From: Deltaproteobacteria bacterium
GTDB lineage: Bacteria > Desulfobacterota > GWC2-55-46 > UBA9637 > GWC2-42-11
Length of the DNA stretch: 44,595 bases
NCBI GenBank assembly: GCA_016223005.1
Contig: JACRPW010000046.1
Coordinates: 1 to 44,595 of the forward strand
Direction: 5' to 3'
The notes beneath the pieces are model-generated. The model had not been told where the DNA came from. It was given only the letters and a program-made list of their open reading frames with translations, and ran no database searches. Shown piece after piece: positions 8,801 to 17,224 of this stretch; position 1 is the stretch's first letter; every line of letters starts with the position of its first letter. Both the position numbers and the translations under genes were made by a program.

Positions 8801-10886
8801 AAGCTGGATTAAAAACGAAAAGTTCATCTTTTTTATTGATACCGTCCTATACAGTTACTCGCAGATACTCTTTGCAAAAAACAGGTTTGTCGGTCTCTTT
8901 ATCCTATCATCCACATTTGTCCATCCCAGTATAGCCGTTAATGCCCTGCTTTCTTGTATCTTTGCAAACTCCTTTGCATTGGGTCTAGGTATAAACAGGC
9001 TTGAAATCAGGGCAGGGCTGTATGGGTTTAATGCAGTCCTTCTCGGCATGTCCATGACCCTTTACATGGGGATAAGGGGCATGCAGGCGATTGTATATAT
9101 ATTACTTTTCTCTTCGCTGTTGACAGTTGTAACAGGGACGTTGTCTGTTTTTTTGAAAAGGTTTTCGCTCCCGTATATGAGTATCCCTTTTGTCCTTGTT
9201 ACATGGCTTGCCATTCTTGCCGGTGACGGTGCGGGAAATACTAAGAACTATATTATATTCACTTATCCTGAGATAGAAACATTCCTTACGAATATTGGCT
9301 ATATAATCTTTAGCCCCAATTCCTTATCAGGCATATTGGTGCTCGGAGGTTTATTCCTGTATTCAAGGCTTATGGGTATTGTCGTTATAATCTCATATCT
9401 TGCATGCATTGCCTTCGTGTCCATATTTCCAGCATATTCCCTCTTTATGACAGCAGGCGGTTTCAATGCCATACTCACATCTATTGCAGTTGCAGGTATA
9501 TTCTTTGTCTTAAGTGCAAAGAGTCTGTTTATAGGTATCATTGCCTCTGTATTTACGGTTATAACAGGAAGCGCCTTTTCGTCTATACTTTTAAATTATG
9601 GACTGCCTGTGCTTACCATCCCATTTAACCTTGTTACCTTGTTGACACTCTATATGATGGACAGGTGTGTATGGCATAATGACCTCCGCAGGGTGCAGAT
9701 ACCTGAATCTCCTGAAGGGAATGTCATGACATCCATCAGGCAGAAAGAGGGAGGCAGGATAAATCTGTTAACAGACAGGAGATTGTCGCTGCCATTTATG
9801 GGGTGGTGGTTTGTCAGCCAGAGTGTTGACGGCGTCCACACTCACAAGGGGATATTTAGATATGGGCTTGACTTTGTTGTCCCTGGCAAAAACGGAAAGC
9901 CATATAGTAACACAGGTGAAGGACTTAATGAACATTACTGTTATGATATGCCTGTGATTGCATCTGCTGACGGTATAGTTGCCGCTGTAGTATCATCTGT
10001 AACAGATAACCCTGTAGCCTCCACAAATCTGCAATACAACTGGGGTAATTATGTTATCATTCAGCACTGCCCTGATTTCTTTTCTGTAGCAGCCCATCTC
10101 AGACAAAAAGGCATTACGGTTAATATTGGGCAGGTAGTGAAAAAAGGGCAGACAGTGGGTTATGCGGGCAGTTCAGGATTGTCCCCTTACCCGCATCTGC
10201 ATATCCAGTTTCAACCAGCAGTATCTATGTGGTCGCCAACACTTCCGCCTCATTTTTCAGACTTTCTTGTAAGACATAAAGATTATGACGAATATATAAC
10301 TGTCGGCATCCCTTCTGAACAACAAACTGTCATGAATCTCCCTGCTGACAATAGTGTGAGAGAGGCAATAGGATTTGAACTTAGAGAAAAAAGCAGATAC
10401 GAACTCAATTTCAACAACAAAGTCTTTTTTGAAGACTGGCTCTTTGACATGGACTCAGATGGTCTATTATTTATTGAATCATCTCTTCATAAGGACAGGC
10501 TTTATTTTATTAAGGGAGATACATCCATCTCATTCCTTCGGTATAGCGGCACCAGGAAGAGCGGACTGTTTATCTTAAGTCTTGGGATAGACAAGATACC
10601 ATTTTATGTGGATGATAGGATGAAGTTTCAAAGGACAACACCCTATCTTGATATAATCACAGGGATAAGGGCATATCTGTTTGATATTATCATCCCTTTT
10701 TACAAAGGACTCAGATTTTTTATAACCCATACATTTAAGGCAGGTGTAAATGAATATCTTTTGACCAGCAGGATAAATGGGAGGACAATGGATATCGCAG
10801 AACGGACGATTGTCTTTGAAAGAGGTGTTAAAGAGATAATCTTCAAGTCAAGACATATTAACTGTATAATGAAAAGGGTGGATTAG
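8787..10886 (+). CDS. urea-transporter-like membrane domain fused to M23 peptidase
   Basis: A 699-residue fusion. Residues ~35-295 hold about ten membrane segments with a urea-transporter-family signature (NALLSCIFANSFALGLGINR, RAGLYGFNAVLLG, repeated in the second half as SIAVAGIF..FSSILLNYGLPVLTIPF). Residues ~325-475 are an M23 (LytM-like) domain: RYGLDF at 358-363 stands where HxGxD is usual, AAHL at 435-438, and PHLHIQ at 469-474 provides the HxH zinc ligand. Since the first His is replaced by Arg, activity is uncertain, although related M23 subfamilies also use RYxxDF. The last ~200 residues are beta-rich and unassigned. The gene ends the PqqD cluster. Fusion is real: one unbroken frame. 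Confidence 0.8.
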   Translation: MRKIKSWIKNEKFIFFIDTVLYSYSQILFAKNRFVGLFILSSTFVHPSIAVNALLSCIFANSFALGLGINRLEIRAGLYGFNAVLLGMSMTLYMGIRGMQAIVYILLFSSLLTVVTGTLSVFLKRFSLPYMSIPFVLVTWLAILAGDGAGNTKNYIIFTYPEIETFLTNIGYIIFSPNSLSGILVLGGLFLYSRLMGIVVIISYLACIAFVSIFPAYSLFMTAGGFNAILTSIAVAGIFFVLSAKSLFIGIIASVFTVITGSAFSSILLNYGLPVLTIPFNLVTLLTLYMMDRCVWHNDLRRVQIPESPEGNVMTSIRQKEGGRINLLTDRRLSLPFMGWWFVSQSVDGVHTHKGIFRYGLDFVVPGKNGKPYSNTGEGLNEHYCYDMPVIASADGIVAAVVSSVTDNPVASTNLQYNWGNYVIIQHCPDFFSVAAHLRQKGITVNIGQVVKKGQTVGYAGSSGLSPYPHLHIQFQPAVSMWSPTLPPHFSDFLVRHKDYDEYITVGIPSEQQTVMNLPADNSVREAIGFELREKSRYELNFNNKVFFEDWLFDMDSDGLLFIESSLHKDRLYFIKGDTSISFLRYSGTRKSGLFILSLGIDKIPFYVDDRMKFQRTTPYLDIITGIRAYLFDIIIPFYKGLRFFITHTFKAGVNEYLLTSRINGRTMDIAERTIVFERGVKEIIFKSRHINCIMKRVD

Positions 10887-10895
10887 ACTTTTTGT

Positions 10896-10914
10896 GTCAG
10901 CCGAGACGGCTGAC
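10896..10914. repeat. perfect 7-bp hairpin after the fusion gene
   Basis: GTCAGCC and GGCTGAC flank a GAGAC loop. No T-run follows, so it is a hairpin and not a clear terminator by itself. Confidence 0.55.
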
Positions 10915-10930
10915 CTATAACTGAAAAGCA

Positions 10931-10967
10931 AGAGGGGACAATTTGCCCCCTCTATATGTTTTGCTGT
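10931..10967. terminator. bidirectional terminator between convergent genes
   Basis: AGAGGGG (10931-10937) pairs with CCCCTCT (10947-10953), with outer AGCA/TGCT pairing. On the plus strand ATATGTTTTGCTGTTATT follows, and on the minus strand TGCTTTTC. It lies between the convergent fusion gene and the cytochrome c gene. Confidence 0.55.
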
Positions 10968-10969
10968 TA

Positions 10970-11308
10970 TTACTTCTGAAGGTCTGTCTTTAAAAACTTT
11001 ATAACATCAGCAATGTCTTTGTCGCTAATCTTGCCTTTCATCGGAAGCATATCCCCTGGTATCTTTGGATATTTCTTTGCCTTCCCTCCACGTCCCTCAA
11101 GGATTATCTTTTTGATATCCTCGTCCTTGCTTTCTAATATAAATTTATTGCCCTTCTGTGCAGGCCCAACAGGGCTGCCCTGCCCTTTATCACCATGGCA
11201 TGCTAAACAGTTTGCCATGTATACTGCCTTGCCGTCTGCATAGGCTGTTCCCGCAGAAAGGGAAAATGCTATTACTGCTGCTGATGCTAATGTTACTACC
11301 TTCTTCAT
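10970..11308 (-). CDS. periplasmic class I cytochrome c, monoheme
   Basis: A 112-residue exported cytochrome. The ATG at 11308 is preferred over an upstream one at 11344 because AAAGGAGGAAG lies just before it and the product then starts with a clean signal peptide (MKKVVTLASAAVIAFSLSAG, cleaved near TAYADG). Heme is bound by CLACH. The distal methionine is probably in the MLPMKGKISDKD segment, giving the usual order CxxCH-Met-C-terminal helix of small soluble cytochromes. It is divergent from the cytochrome b fusion and shares its upstream region, so they may be one electron-transfer unit. A soluble electron carrier is the expected role. Confidence 0.9.
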   Translation of the reverse strand: MKKVVTLASAAVIAFSLSAGTAYADGKAVYMANCLACHGDKGQGSPVGPAQKGNKFILESKDEDIKKIILEGRGGKAKKYPKIPGDMLPMKGKISDKDIADVIKFLKTDLQK

Positions 11309-11472
11309 CCTTTTCTTCCTCCTTTTTATTGTTTCTCCCTGCACTATCTTTGTGCCAGAAGTTCTTTAATCTTTTCTATTATCTGCACAGATGGGTAACT
11401 ATAAAACCGCCGAGATTATATGCCTGAACTCCCTGCTTGTCAATAAAAATTATTTACATAAAAATTATTTAC

Positions 11473-11498
11473 CCCAAAAAACAATGTCTATTTTTGGG
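11473..11498 (+). promoter_or_regulatory. predicted activator-binding site (UAS), copy 1
   Basis: Arms CCCAAAAA and ATTTTTGGG flank an AATGTCT-containing centre. The site matches 24 of 26 bases with the one at 29377-29402 when both are read in the direction of their target gene. Its centre is about 110 bases upstream of the -12 element of the sigma-54-type promoter at 11582, the usual distance for an enhancer-binding protein. Confidence 0.7.
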
Positions 11499-11581
11499 AT
11501 TTAGTTTAATATTACCCCAAATAATTGCCATATTATCAAAAGGGTATATATGATTTTAGTCATATCAGTATTTTTCTGTAA

Positions 11582-11597
11582 TGGTTAAAATGTTGCA
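11582..11597 (+). promoter_or_regulatory. sigma-54-type (-24/-12) promoter for the cytochrome b fusion
   Basis: TGGTTAAAATGTTGCA has GG and GC exactly 10 bases apart and a perfect TTGCA -12 element. The -24 side matches only in TGG. The start of transcription would be ~11608, 30 bases before the ATG. Support comes mainly from the shared upstream site. Confidence 0.55.
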
Positions 11598-11637
11598 TAA
11601 TTTCGTAAAACCTTAACAATAGGCAAGGGAGGTTAGA

Positions 11638-13620
11638 ATGTTTGATAAGGTATTATCCATGGGTCATAAAGGTCTTCTTATTATAGAAGAGATATTCAAT
11701 AGGATATTCTCTCCAAGGTTTAACCCATTGTATTACCTTGGGGCAATTGCATTCTTCTTTCTATGGTTTGACTTTGTATCAGGTATATACCTCCTCTTTT
11801 ATTACAGGATAAGTGTTGATGAGGCATATAAATCTATTGAATACCTGACAAACAACCAGTGGTATCTGGGCGGCATAATGAGGAGCATTCACAGATATTC
11901 ATCTGACGGGCTTATGATCGCCATGCTCCTGCATCTTGTGCGGGAATTTTTAAATAATAGATTCCGCAGTTGGAGATGGGTGGCATGGGTAACAGGTGTG
12001 GTGCTTATGGTTACCTTCTGGGTAGAGGGTGTAACAGGCTATTGGATGGTATGGGACCAGAGGTCGCAGGTCATAGCATCTATAACTGTCAAATTTCTTG
12101 ATTTTCTCCCTATATTCGGGGAGCCCATTTCCCGGGCATTTTTGAGTAATTCCATGGTTTCAAACCTCTTGTTCATAGGTATAATATTCCTGCATCTATC
12201 TATTCCTACCCTGATACTTATAGCAGCATGGATACATCTAGTAAGGATTTCCAGACCTGTTATTCATCCGCCTGCAGCACTGAATAAAACCATAGGCATC
12301 TTGCTCATAGCAGTATGTATTATAATCCCTGCAACAAGCCAGATACCAGCAGATTTAAATATTGCTGCAGCAAGGTTTGGCATAGACTGGCTTTATCTGC
12401 CTGCCTACCCCATGATTGCTGCACTGCCTGTATGGTACTCATGGCTCTTTGCAGGCATCGGCACTTTAGTCCTGACATTTCTTCCATGGCTTATAAGAAC
12501 TAAAAAACTGCCAAAGGCAGAGGTCAGACTTGAAACATGCAATGGGTGTGAACTCTGCTTCAAGGACTGCCCTTATGAGGCAATATATGTGAGGAAAAGG
12601 TCTGACGGCAGACCGTATGAGTTTGAGGCAGTTGTTGCTGAAAAGAAATGTGCATCCTGCGGACTCTGTATAGGTGCATGTGATTTTCACGCAATTGCAT
12701 CAACCGAACCAAAGATTTTGGCAGTTGTCTGCGGCTATGGTGTCCAGATGAAAGGGCTTATAGACCCTGAAACAAGGGCACTAAAAGATATGCCGAATTG
12801 CCGTGTTATGATATTGCCGTGTGTTGCAATGCTTCAGCCAATAATGATGGAACATGCCTTTAAATCAGGGGCAGACGGTATGTTTATAGCAGGGTGCGAG
12901 GTTAATGACTGCCACTATAGAGAAGGCAATAGATGGCTTGAACAGAGGATATTGAATGTCCGTCCCCCTGTCCTGAAAAAAAAGACAGTTGACATTGATA
13001 AAGTAAGGGTTGTATGGCTGTCTAAAATCCACACTAAAGACTTTTTCACTACACTTAAGGATTTTAATAATGAACTTACAACAAAAAAGGGCTCAGGTAA
13101 AATAATAAGGCAGAGGTTTATAAAAGACAGACTTACACCAATGGGCATCTCTATATTAACCCTTGCTGCTGCAATAACAGTCTATCTCTCTGATGTCCCC
13201 TATACATTTTTTAAAGAAAGGGATTCGCTTATGGTATTTAGTTTCAAGCACAGCGGGAAGCCATCAAAGGTCAAGGCGGCTTTATCTAATGAAGAATTGG
13301 AAAAACTGCCAAGGCATATGAGACCCAAATCAGAGATTGTGTTAAGGAGATTTCCTGTTTATGCAGAGGTGCAGATTGACAATAAAATAGTCATGGCAAA
13401 ATCTTTCAGACCTGCAGGGTTGTGGCAGAACGGCTCATCATTTGTATTTGAAAATATTATTGTGGAACCCGGCATGCACAATGTAGTCATAAAGTTAAGC
13501 GAGTCAAACAATCCTAATAAATTTGATGTTATTTATGAAGACACGATTGATTTCAAACCAGGTGCAAGGATTGCATTTGATTTTGATGAGAAGGGACAGA
13601 GGTTTGTTATTGCGGAATGA
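11638..13620 (+). CDS. cytochrome b / ferredoxin / FlpD (MvhD-like) fusion
   Basis: A 660-residue membrane fusion. Residues ~1-300 form a cytochrome b6-like membrane domain: paired histidines in HRYSSDGLMIAMLLHLVREF and again in FLHLSIPTLILIAAWIHLV can hold two b hemes. Residues ~300-350 carry two [4Fe-4S] motifs (CNGCELCFKDCP, CASCGLCIGAC). Residues ~360-460 match the FlpD/MvhD hydrogenase iron-sulfur subunit (VCGYGVQMKGL, ILPCVAM, GADGMFIAGCEVNDCHYREG). A further membrane helix at ~500 anchors a C-terminal periplasmic domain. MvhD passes electrons to heterodisulfide-reductase-type proteins, so this chain may link quinone or periplasmic cytochromes with a cytosolic Hdr-like partner. GGGAGG precedes the ATG. 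The exact partners are not in the window. Confidence 0.85.
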   Translation: MFDKVLSMGHKGLLIIEEIFNRIFSPRFNPLYYLGAIAFFFLWFDFVSGIYLLFYYRISVDEAYKSIEYLTNNQWYLGGIMRSIHRYSSDGLMIAMLLHLVREFLNNRFRSWRWVAWVTGVVLMVTFWVEGVTGYWMVWDQRSQVIASITVKFLDFLPIFGEPISRAFLSNSMVSNLLFIGIIFLHLSIPTLILIAAWIHLVRISRPVIHPPAALNKTIGILLIAVCIIIPATSQIPADLNIAAARFGIDWLYLPAYPMIAALPVWYSWLFAGIGTLVLTFLPWLIRTKKLPKAEVRLETCNGCELCFKDCPYEAIYVRKRSDGRPYEFEAVVAEKKCASCGLCIGACDFHAIASTEPKILAVVCGYGVQMKGLIDPETRALKDMPNCRVMILPCVAMLQPIMMEHAFKSGADGMFIAGCEVNDCHYREGNRWLEQRILNVRPPVLKKKTVDIDKVRVVWLSKIHTKDFFTTLKDFNNELTTKKGSGKIIRQRFIKDRLTPMGISILTLAAAITVYLSDVPYTFFKERDSLMVFSFKHSGKPSKVKAALSNEELEKLPRHMRPKSEIVLRRFPVYAEVQIDNKIVMAKSFRPAGLWQNGSSFVFENIIVEPGMHNVVIKLSESNNPNKFDVIYEDTIDFKPGARIAFDFDEKGQRFVIAE

Positions 13621-13690
13621 CAAAACTTTTTTAAAACTGTTTTAAAACTTGAAGAAATCTGGCAGGCGGTGTAACATTATATGATTCATT

Positions 13691-16525
13691 ATGGACAGGA
13701 TTATCATCAAAGGTGCAAAAGAACATAATCTTAAAGGGATTAACCTTGAAATACCAAGGGATAAACTAGTTGTAATAACAGGTGTCAGCGGTTCAGGAAA
13801 GTCATCCCTTGCCTTTGATACAATATATGCAGAGGGGCAGCGCAGATATGTGGAGAGTCTGTCCGCATATGCAAGGCAGTTTCTTGAACAGATGGATAAA
13901 CCTGATGTTGAATCCATTGAGGGACTATCCCCTGCCATAGCCATTGAACAGAAGACCACATCAAAAAACCCCCGCTCAACAGTCGGCACTATTACAGAAA
14001 TCTATGATTATCTAAGACTCTTGTTTGCAAGGATTGGCAAACCGCACTGCTACAAATGCGGCAGGGAGATTACTGCCCAGACTGTCCAGCAGATGGTTGA
14101 CAGGATTATGGATTTTCCTGAAGGGACAAAGACCATCCTTTATTCTCCAATTGTAAGAGGAAGAAAGGGTGAATATAGAAAGGAATTGGAGCAGTTGAGG
14201 AGAGATGGTTATACAAAGGTAAAGGCAGATGGTATTGTCATGGATTTAATAGAAGATATTCATCTGGACAAAAAGAAAAAACATGACATAGATGTTATAA
14301 TAGACAGGCTCATCATAAAGGAAGGGATTGTAAAGAGACTTACGGATTCTGTTGAGACCGCAACAAAACTGTCCGATGGTATTGTGAAGATAGAGATTGC
14401 AGGGGGGCAGGAGATACTTTTCAATGAAAACCTTGCCTGCATCGCCTGCGGTATAAGTTATCCTGAAATGACCCCGACCATGTTTTCATTTAACAGCCCC
14501 CATGGCGCCTGCCCTGAATGCAATGGTCTTGGAGGTAAACTATATTTTGACCCTGACCTTGTTGTGCCAAATAAGGAACTCTCTTTAAGGGATGGTGCAA
14601 TTGCCCCGTGGGAGAGAAAATCATCCATATATTTTCATCAGATGATAGATGCCATTTCCAGCCATTATAATTTTGACATATACACACCATTCAAAGACCT
14701 TCCCAAAAAGATTCAGGATTGCCTTTTGTATGGTTCTGGTGATGAAGATATAGAATTTTACTATGAAAAGGGGGACAGGAGACATTATTACAAAAGGGCA
14801 TTTGAAGGGATTTTAAAGAATCTTGAAAGAAGGTATCATGAGACAGAATCTTTTGGTGTCAGAGAAGATTTATCCCTTTACATGAATACCCAGCCATGTC
14901 CTGTATGTAATGGTTCAAGACTGAAAAGGGAGGCACTCTTTGTAAAGATAGACGGCAGGTCAATACATGATATTACAAAGATGTCAATAAAAGAGGCGCT
15001 GTCATTTTTCACAGAACTTAAACTTGGCAGGACTGAAACAGAGATAGCAAGAAGGGTTTTGAAAGAGATTTTAGAGAGATTTGGCTTCCTTGTCAATGTA
15101 GGGCTTGATTATCTGACACTGGATAGACCATCTGCAACCATGTCAGGAGGTGAAGGACAGAGGATAAGACTTGCAACGCAGATTGGTTCAGGACTTGTGG
15201 GTGTTTTATACATACTTGATGAACCGTCCATTGGCCTGCATCAGAGGGATAATACAAGACTCTTATCTGCATTAAAAAGGCTCCGTGATATGGGGAATAC
15301 CGTGCTTGTGGTTGAACATGATGAAGAAACGATTTTGTCTGCTGATTGTGTTATTGATATGGGTCCCGGTGCAGGTGAAGAAGGCGGAAGGATTGTGGCA
15401 CAGGGAACACCTTGTGAAATTATGCAAAACCCTGATTCTCTTACAGGCAGATATTTAAGCAAGGTTGTGGAAATACCTCTGCCATTAAAGAGGGCTAAAC
15501 CTGATGGAAGGTTTCTTACAATAAAAGGTGCGAAGGCAAACAATCTTAAGAATATTACAGTTAAAATCCCGATTGGCATTATAACCTGTGTTACAGGTGT
15601 ATCAGGTTCTGGCAAAAGCACCCTGATTATAGATACGCTTTATAAGGCGCTGGCACAGAGGCTGTACCATTCAAAAGAGCGGGCAGGTGAGGTTGATGCA
15701 ATCTCAGGGCTTGAGTTTTTGGATAAGATTATTGATATTGACCAGTCACCTATCGGGAGGACCCCGCGTTCAAATCCTGCAACATATACAGGGGTTTTTA
15801 CACCAATACGGGATTTATTTGCACATATCCCTGATGCACGGATGATGGGTTATAAGGCAGGCAGATTCAGTTTTAATGTTAAAGGCGGCAGGTGTGAGGC
15901 ATGTGAAGGCGATGGTGTAATAAAGGTAGAGATGAGCTTCCTGCCCGATGTATATATTACCTGCGAGGTTTGTAATGGCAGGAGATATAATAGAGAAACC
16001 CTTGATATAAGGTATAAGGGTAAAAATATTTCAGAGGTACTTGATATGACGGTGCTGGAGGGCCTTAAATTTTTTGAGAATATTCCGTCTGTCAGAGAGA
16101 AACTTAAAACCCTTTTTAATGTGGGGCTTGGTTATATAAAACTCGGTCAGTCTGCAATAACCCTTTCAGGCGGTGAGGCACAGAGAATCAAACTGGCAAA
16201 GGAACTTTCAAAGAGGGCAACAGGAAGGACATTATATATCCTTGATGAACCTACTACAGGACTGCATTTTGCAGACATTCAGAAACTTCTGGATGTGCTG
16301 CAGAGTTTGAAGGCAGGCGGAAATACTATAGTTATAATTGAACACAATCTGGATGTCATAAAGACAGCAGACCATATAATTGATTTAGGTCCTGAGGGTG
16401 GGAATGAAGGAGGAATGATTGTTGCTGCAGGAATGCCTGAAGATGTGGCACAGGTCAAAGGCTCATACACAGGACAGTTTCTGGAAAGGGCCATTTTTTA
16501 CAATCAGCATGGAAAAGTAGTTTAG
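13691..16525 (+). CDS. uvrA: UvrABC excinuclease subunit A
   Basis: A full-length (944 aa) UvrA, the DNA-damage sensor of nucleotide excision repair. Two ABC modules are present: Walker [15 protein letters not shown] near residue 31 and [14 protein letters not shown] in the second half, ABC signatures MSGGEGQR and LSGGEAQR, and Walker [10 protein letters not shown] and LDEPTTGLH. Zinc modules appear as CYKCG..., CIACG...CPEC and CEACEGDG...[10 protein letters not shown]. The start gives [17 protein letters not shown], the standard N-terminus; a ribosome site is weak. The last 63 bases overlap the convergent cbiL gene. Confidence 0.97.
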   Translation: MDRIIIKGAKEHNLKGINLEIPRDKLVVITGVSGSGKSSLAFDTIYAEGQRRYVESLSAYARQFLEQMDKPDVESIEGLSPAIAIEQKTTSKNPRSTVGTITEIYDYLRLLFARIGKPHCYKCGREITAQTVQQMVDRIMDFPEGTKTILYSPIVRGRKGEYRKELEQLRRDGYTKVKADGIVMDLIEDIHLDKKKKHDIDVIIDRLIIKEGIVKRLTDSVETATKLSDGIVKIEIAGGQEILFNENLACIACGISYPEMTPTMFSFNSPHGACPECNGLGGKLYFDPDLVVPNKELSLRDGAIAPWERKSSIYFHQMIDAISSHYNFDIYTPFKDLPKKIQDCLLYGSGDEDIEFYYEKGDRRHYYKRAFEGILKNLERRYHETESFGVREDLSLYMNTQPCPVCNGSRLKREALFVKIDGRSIHDITKMSIKEALSFFTELKLGRTETEIARRVLKEILERFGFLVNVGLDYLTLDRPSATMSGGEGQRIRLATQIGSGLVGVLYILDEPSIGLHQRDNTRLLSALKRLRDMGNTVLVVEHDEETILSADCVIDMGPGAGEEGGRIVAQGTPCEIMQNPDSLTGRYLSKVVEIPLPLKRAKPDGRFLTIKGAKANNLKNITVKIPIGIITCVTGVSGSGKSTLIIDTLYKALAQRLYHSKERAGEVDAISGLEFLDKIIDIDQSPIGRTPRSNPATYTGVFTPIRDLFAHIPDARMMGYKAGRFSFNVKGGRCEACEGDGVIKVEMSFLPDVYITCEVCNGRRYNRETLDIRYKGKNISEVLDMTVLEGLKFFENIPSVREKLKTLFNVGLGYIKLGQSAITLSGGEAQRIKLAKELSKRATGRTLYILDEPTTGLHFADIQKLLDVLQSLKAGGNTIVIIEHNLDVIKTADHIIDLGPEGGNEGGMIVAAGMPEDVAQVKGSYTGQFLERAIFYNQHGKVV

Positions 16526-17224
16526 TCTTCTGCCTTTTATAAGGTTAATGTCCCTGATAATCTCTTCATCATTTAGTCCTGCATTTGAGATAAAAACAGC
16601 GCTTTCCATTAGATTTAACTCTTCTAGGATAGGGATAATCTTATCCATCACTTTATTAATCTTCATTAAAATAACAGTGTCAAATTCCTTTAATGTTTGT
16701 TTAATTTTGTTGTGTTCATAGGTTGCAGGTATCACTGCAACCCTTTCACTGCCTTTTACCAGCGGGGTGCAGGCTATGGCAGATGCAGCATTTATAGATG
16801 AAACACCGGGTATTATCTTTACTGTGAATTGTGAATTGTGAACTGTGAACTGTTCAAGAAGGTAGATAAATGTAGAATAAAATAATGGGTCGCCGATTGT
16901 GATAAATGCCACATCCCTGCCGTTTTCAATCTGCTCTATAATCTGCCTCTTTGCCTCTTTCCATGTGTCCACAAGTTCATCCTGATTCTTTTTCATGGGG
17001 AATGTGAGTTCAAGGATTTCTTTATCCTTTATATCTATAACCTGTTTCACTATATCAAGGGCGCGGCTTTCCCCTTCTGACTTTGATTTAGGCACAGCAA
17101 TCACATCAATCTCTTTTAACATCCTTGCTGCCTTTAATGTCATGAGTTCAGGGTCGCCAGGACCTATACCTATGCCATATAAAATACCGTGGGATGTGAG
17201 GTGTGAGATGTGAGGCGAACTCAT
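16463..17224 (-). CDS. cbiL: precorrin-2 C20-methyltransferase
   Basis: A 253-residue SAM-dependent methyltransferase of corrin-ring synthesis, adding the C20 methyl group to (cobalt-)precorrin-2. The family motifs are [27 protein letters not shown] and [11 protein letters not shown]. It is the last gene of the riboswitch operon and overlaps cbiET by 4 bases (ATGA). Two heptamer arrays are translated within it: the N-terminus [11 protein letters not shown] before GILYGIG, and [11 protein letters not shown] just before KIIPGVSS, where normal family members have a short turn. The 3' end overlaps uvrA by 63 bases on the opposite strand. Confidence 0.92.
   Translation of the reverse strand: MSSPHISHLTSHGILYGIGIGPGDPELMTLKAARMLKEIDVIAVPKSKSEGESRALDIVKQVIDIKDKEILELTFPMKKNQDELVDTWKEAKRQIIEQIENGRDVAFITIGDPLFYSTFIYLLEQFTVHNSQFTVKIIPGVSSINAASAIACTPLVKGSERVAVIPATYEHNKIKQTLKEFDTVILMKINKVMDKIIPILEELNLMESAVFISNAGLNDEEIIRDINLIKGRRLNYFSMLIVKNGPFQKLSCV
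16824..16851. repeat. heptamer array in cbiL, GTGAATT/GTGAACT x4
   Basis: Four 7-base units: GTGAATT twice, then GTGAACT twice. Read on the cbiL strand it encodes QFTVHNSQF with no stop in any frame. It sits just before the conserved IPGVSS motif. Confidence 0.85.
17189..17216. repeat. heptamer array at the cbiL start, GTGAGRT x4
   Basis: Units GTGGGAT, GTGAGGT, GTGAGAT, GTGAGGC. It supplies almost the whole N-terminal extension of CbiL upstream of the first conserved strand. Confidence 0.75.

Larger units (their letters stand above)
11309..11637. other. divergent intergenic control region
   Basis: This 329-base gap separates the cytochrome c and cytochrome b genes. It holds a short direct repeat of AAAAATTATTTAC (11446-11472), the 26-bp palindromic site at 11473 with a further CCCCAAAT half-site at ~11515, and the -24/-12 promoter at 11582. 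No gene is seen in it. Confidence 0.6.

Noticed and set aside
11340-11357. Sigma-54 promoter for the cytochrome c gene (minus-strand TGGCAC ... GTGCA)
   Set aside because: GG and GC are 12 bases apart instead of 10.
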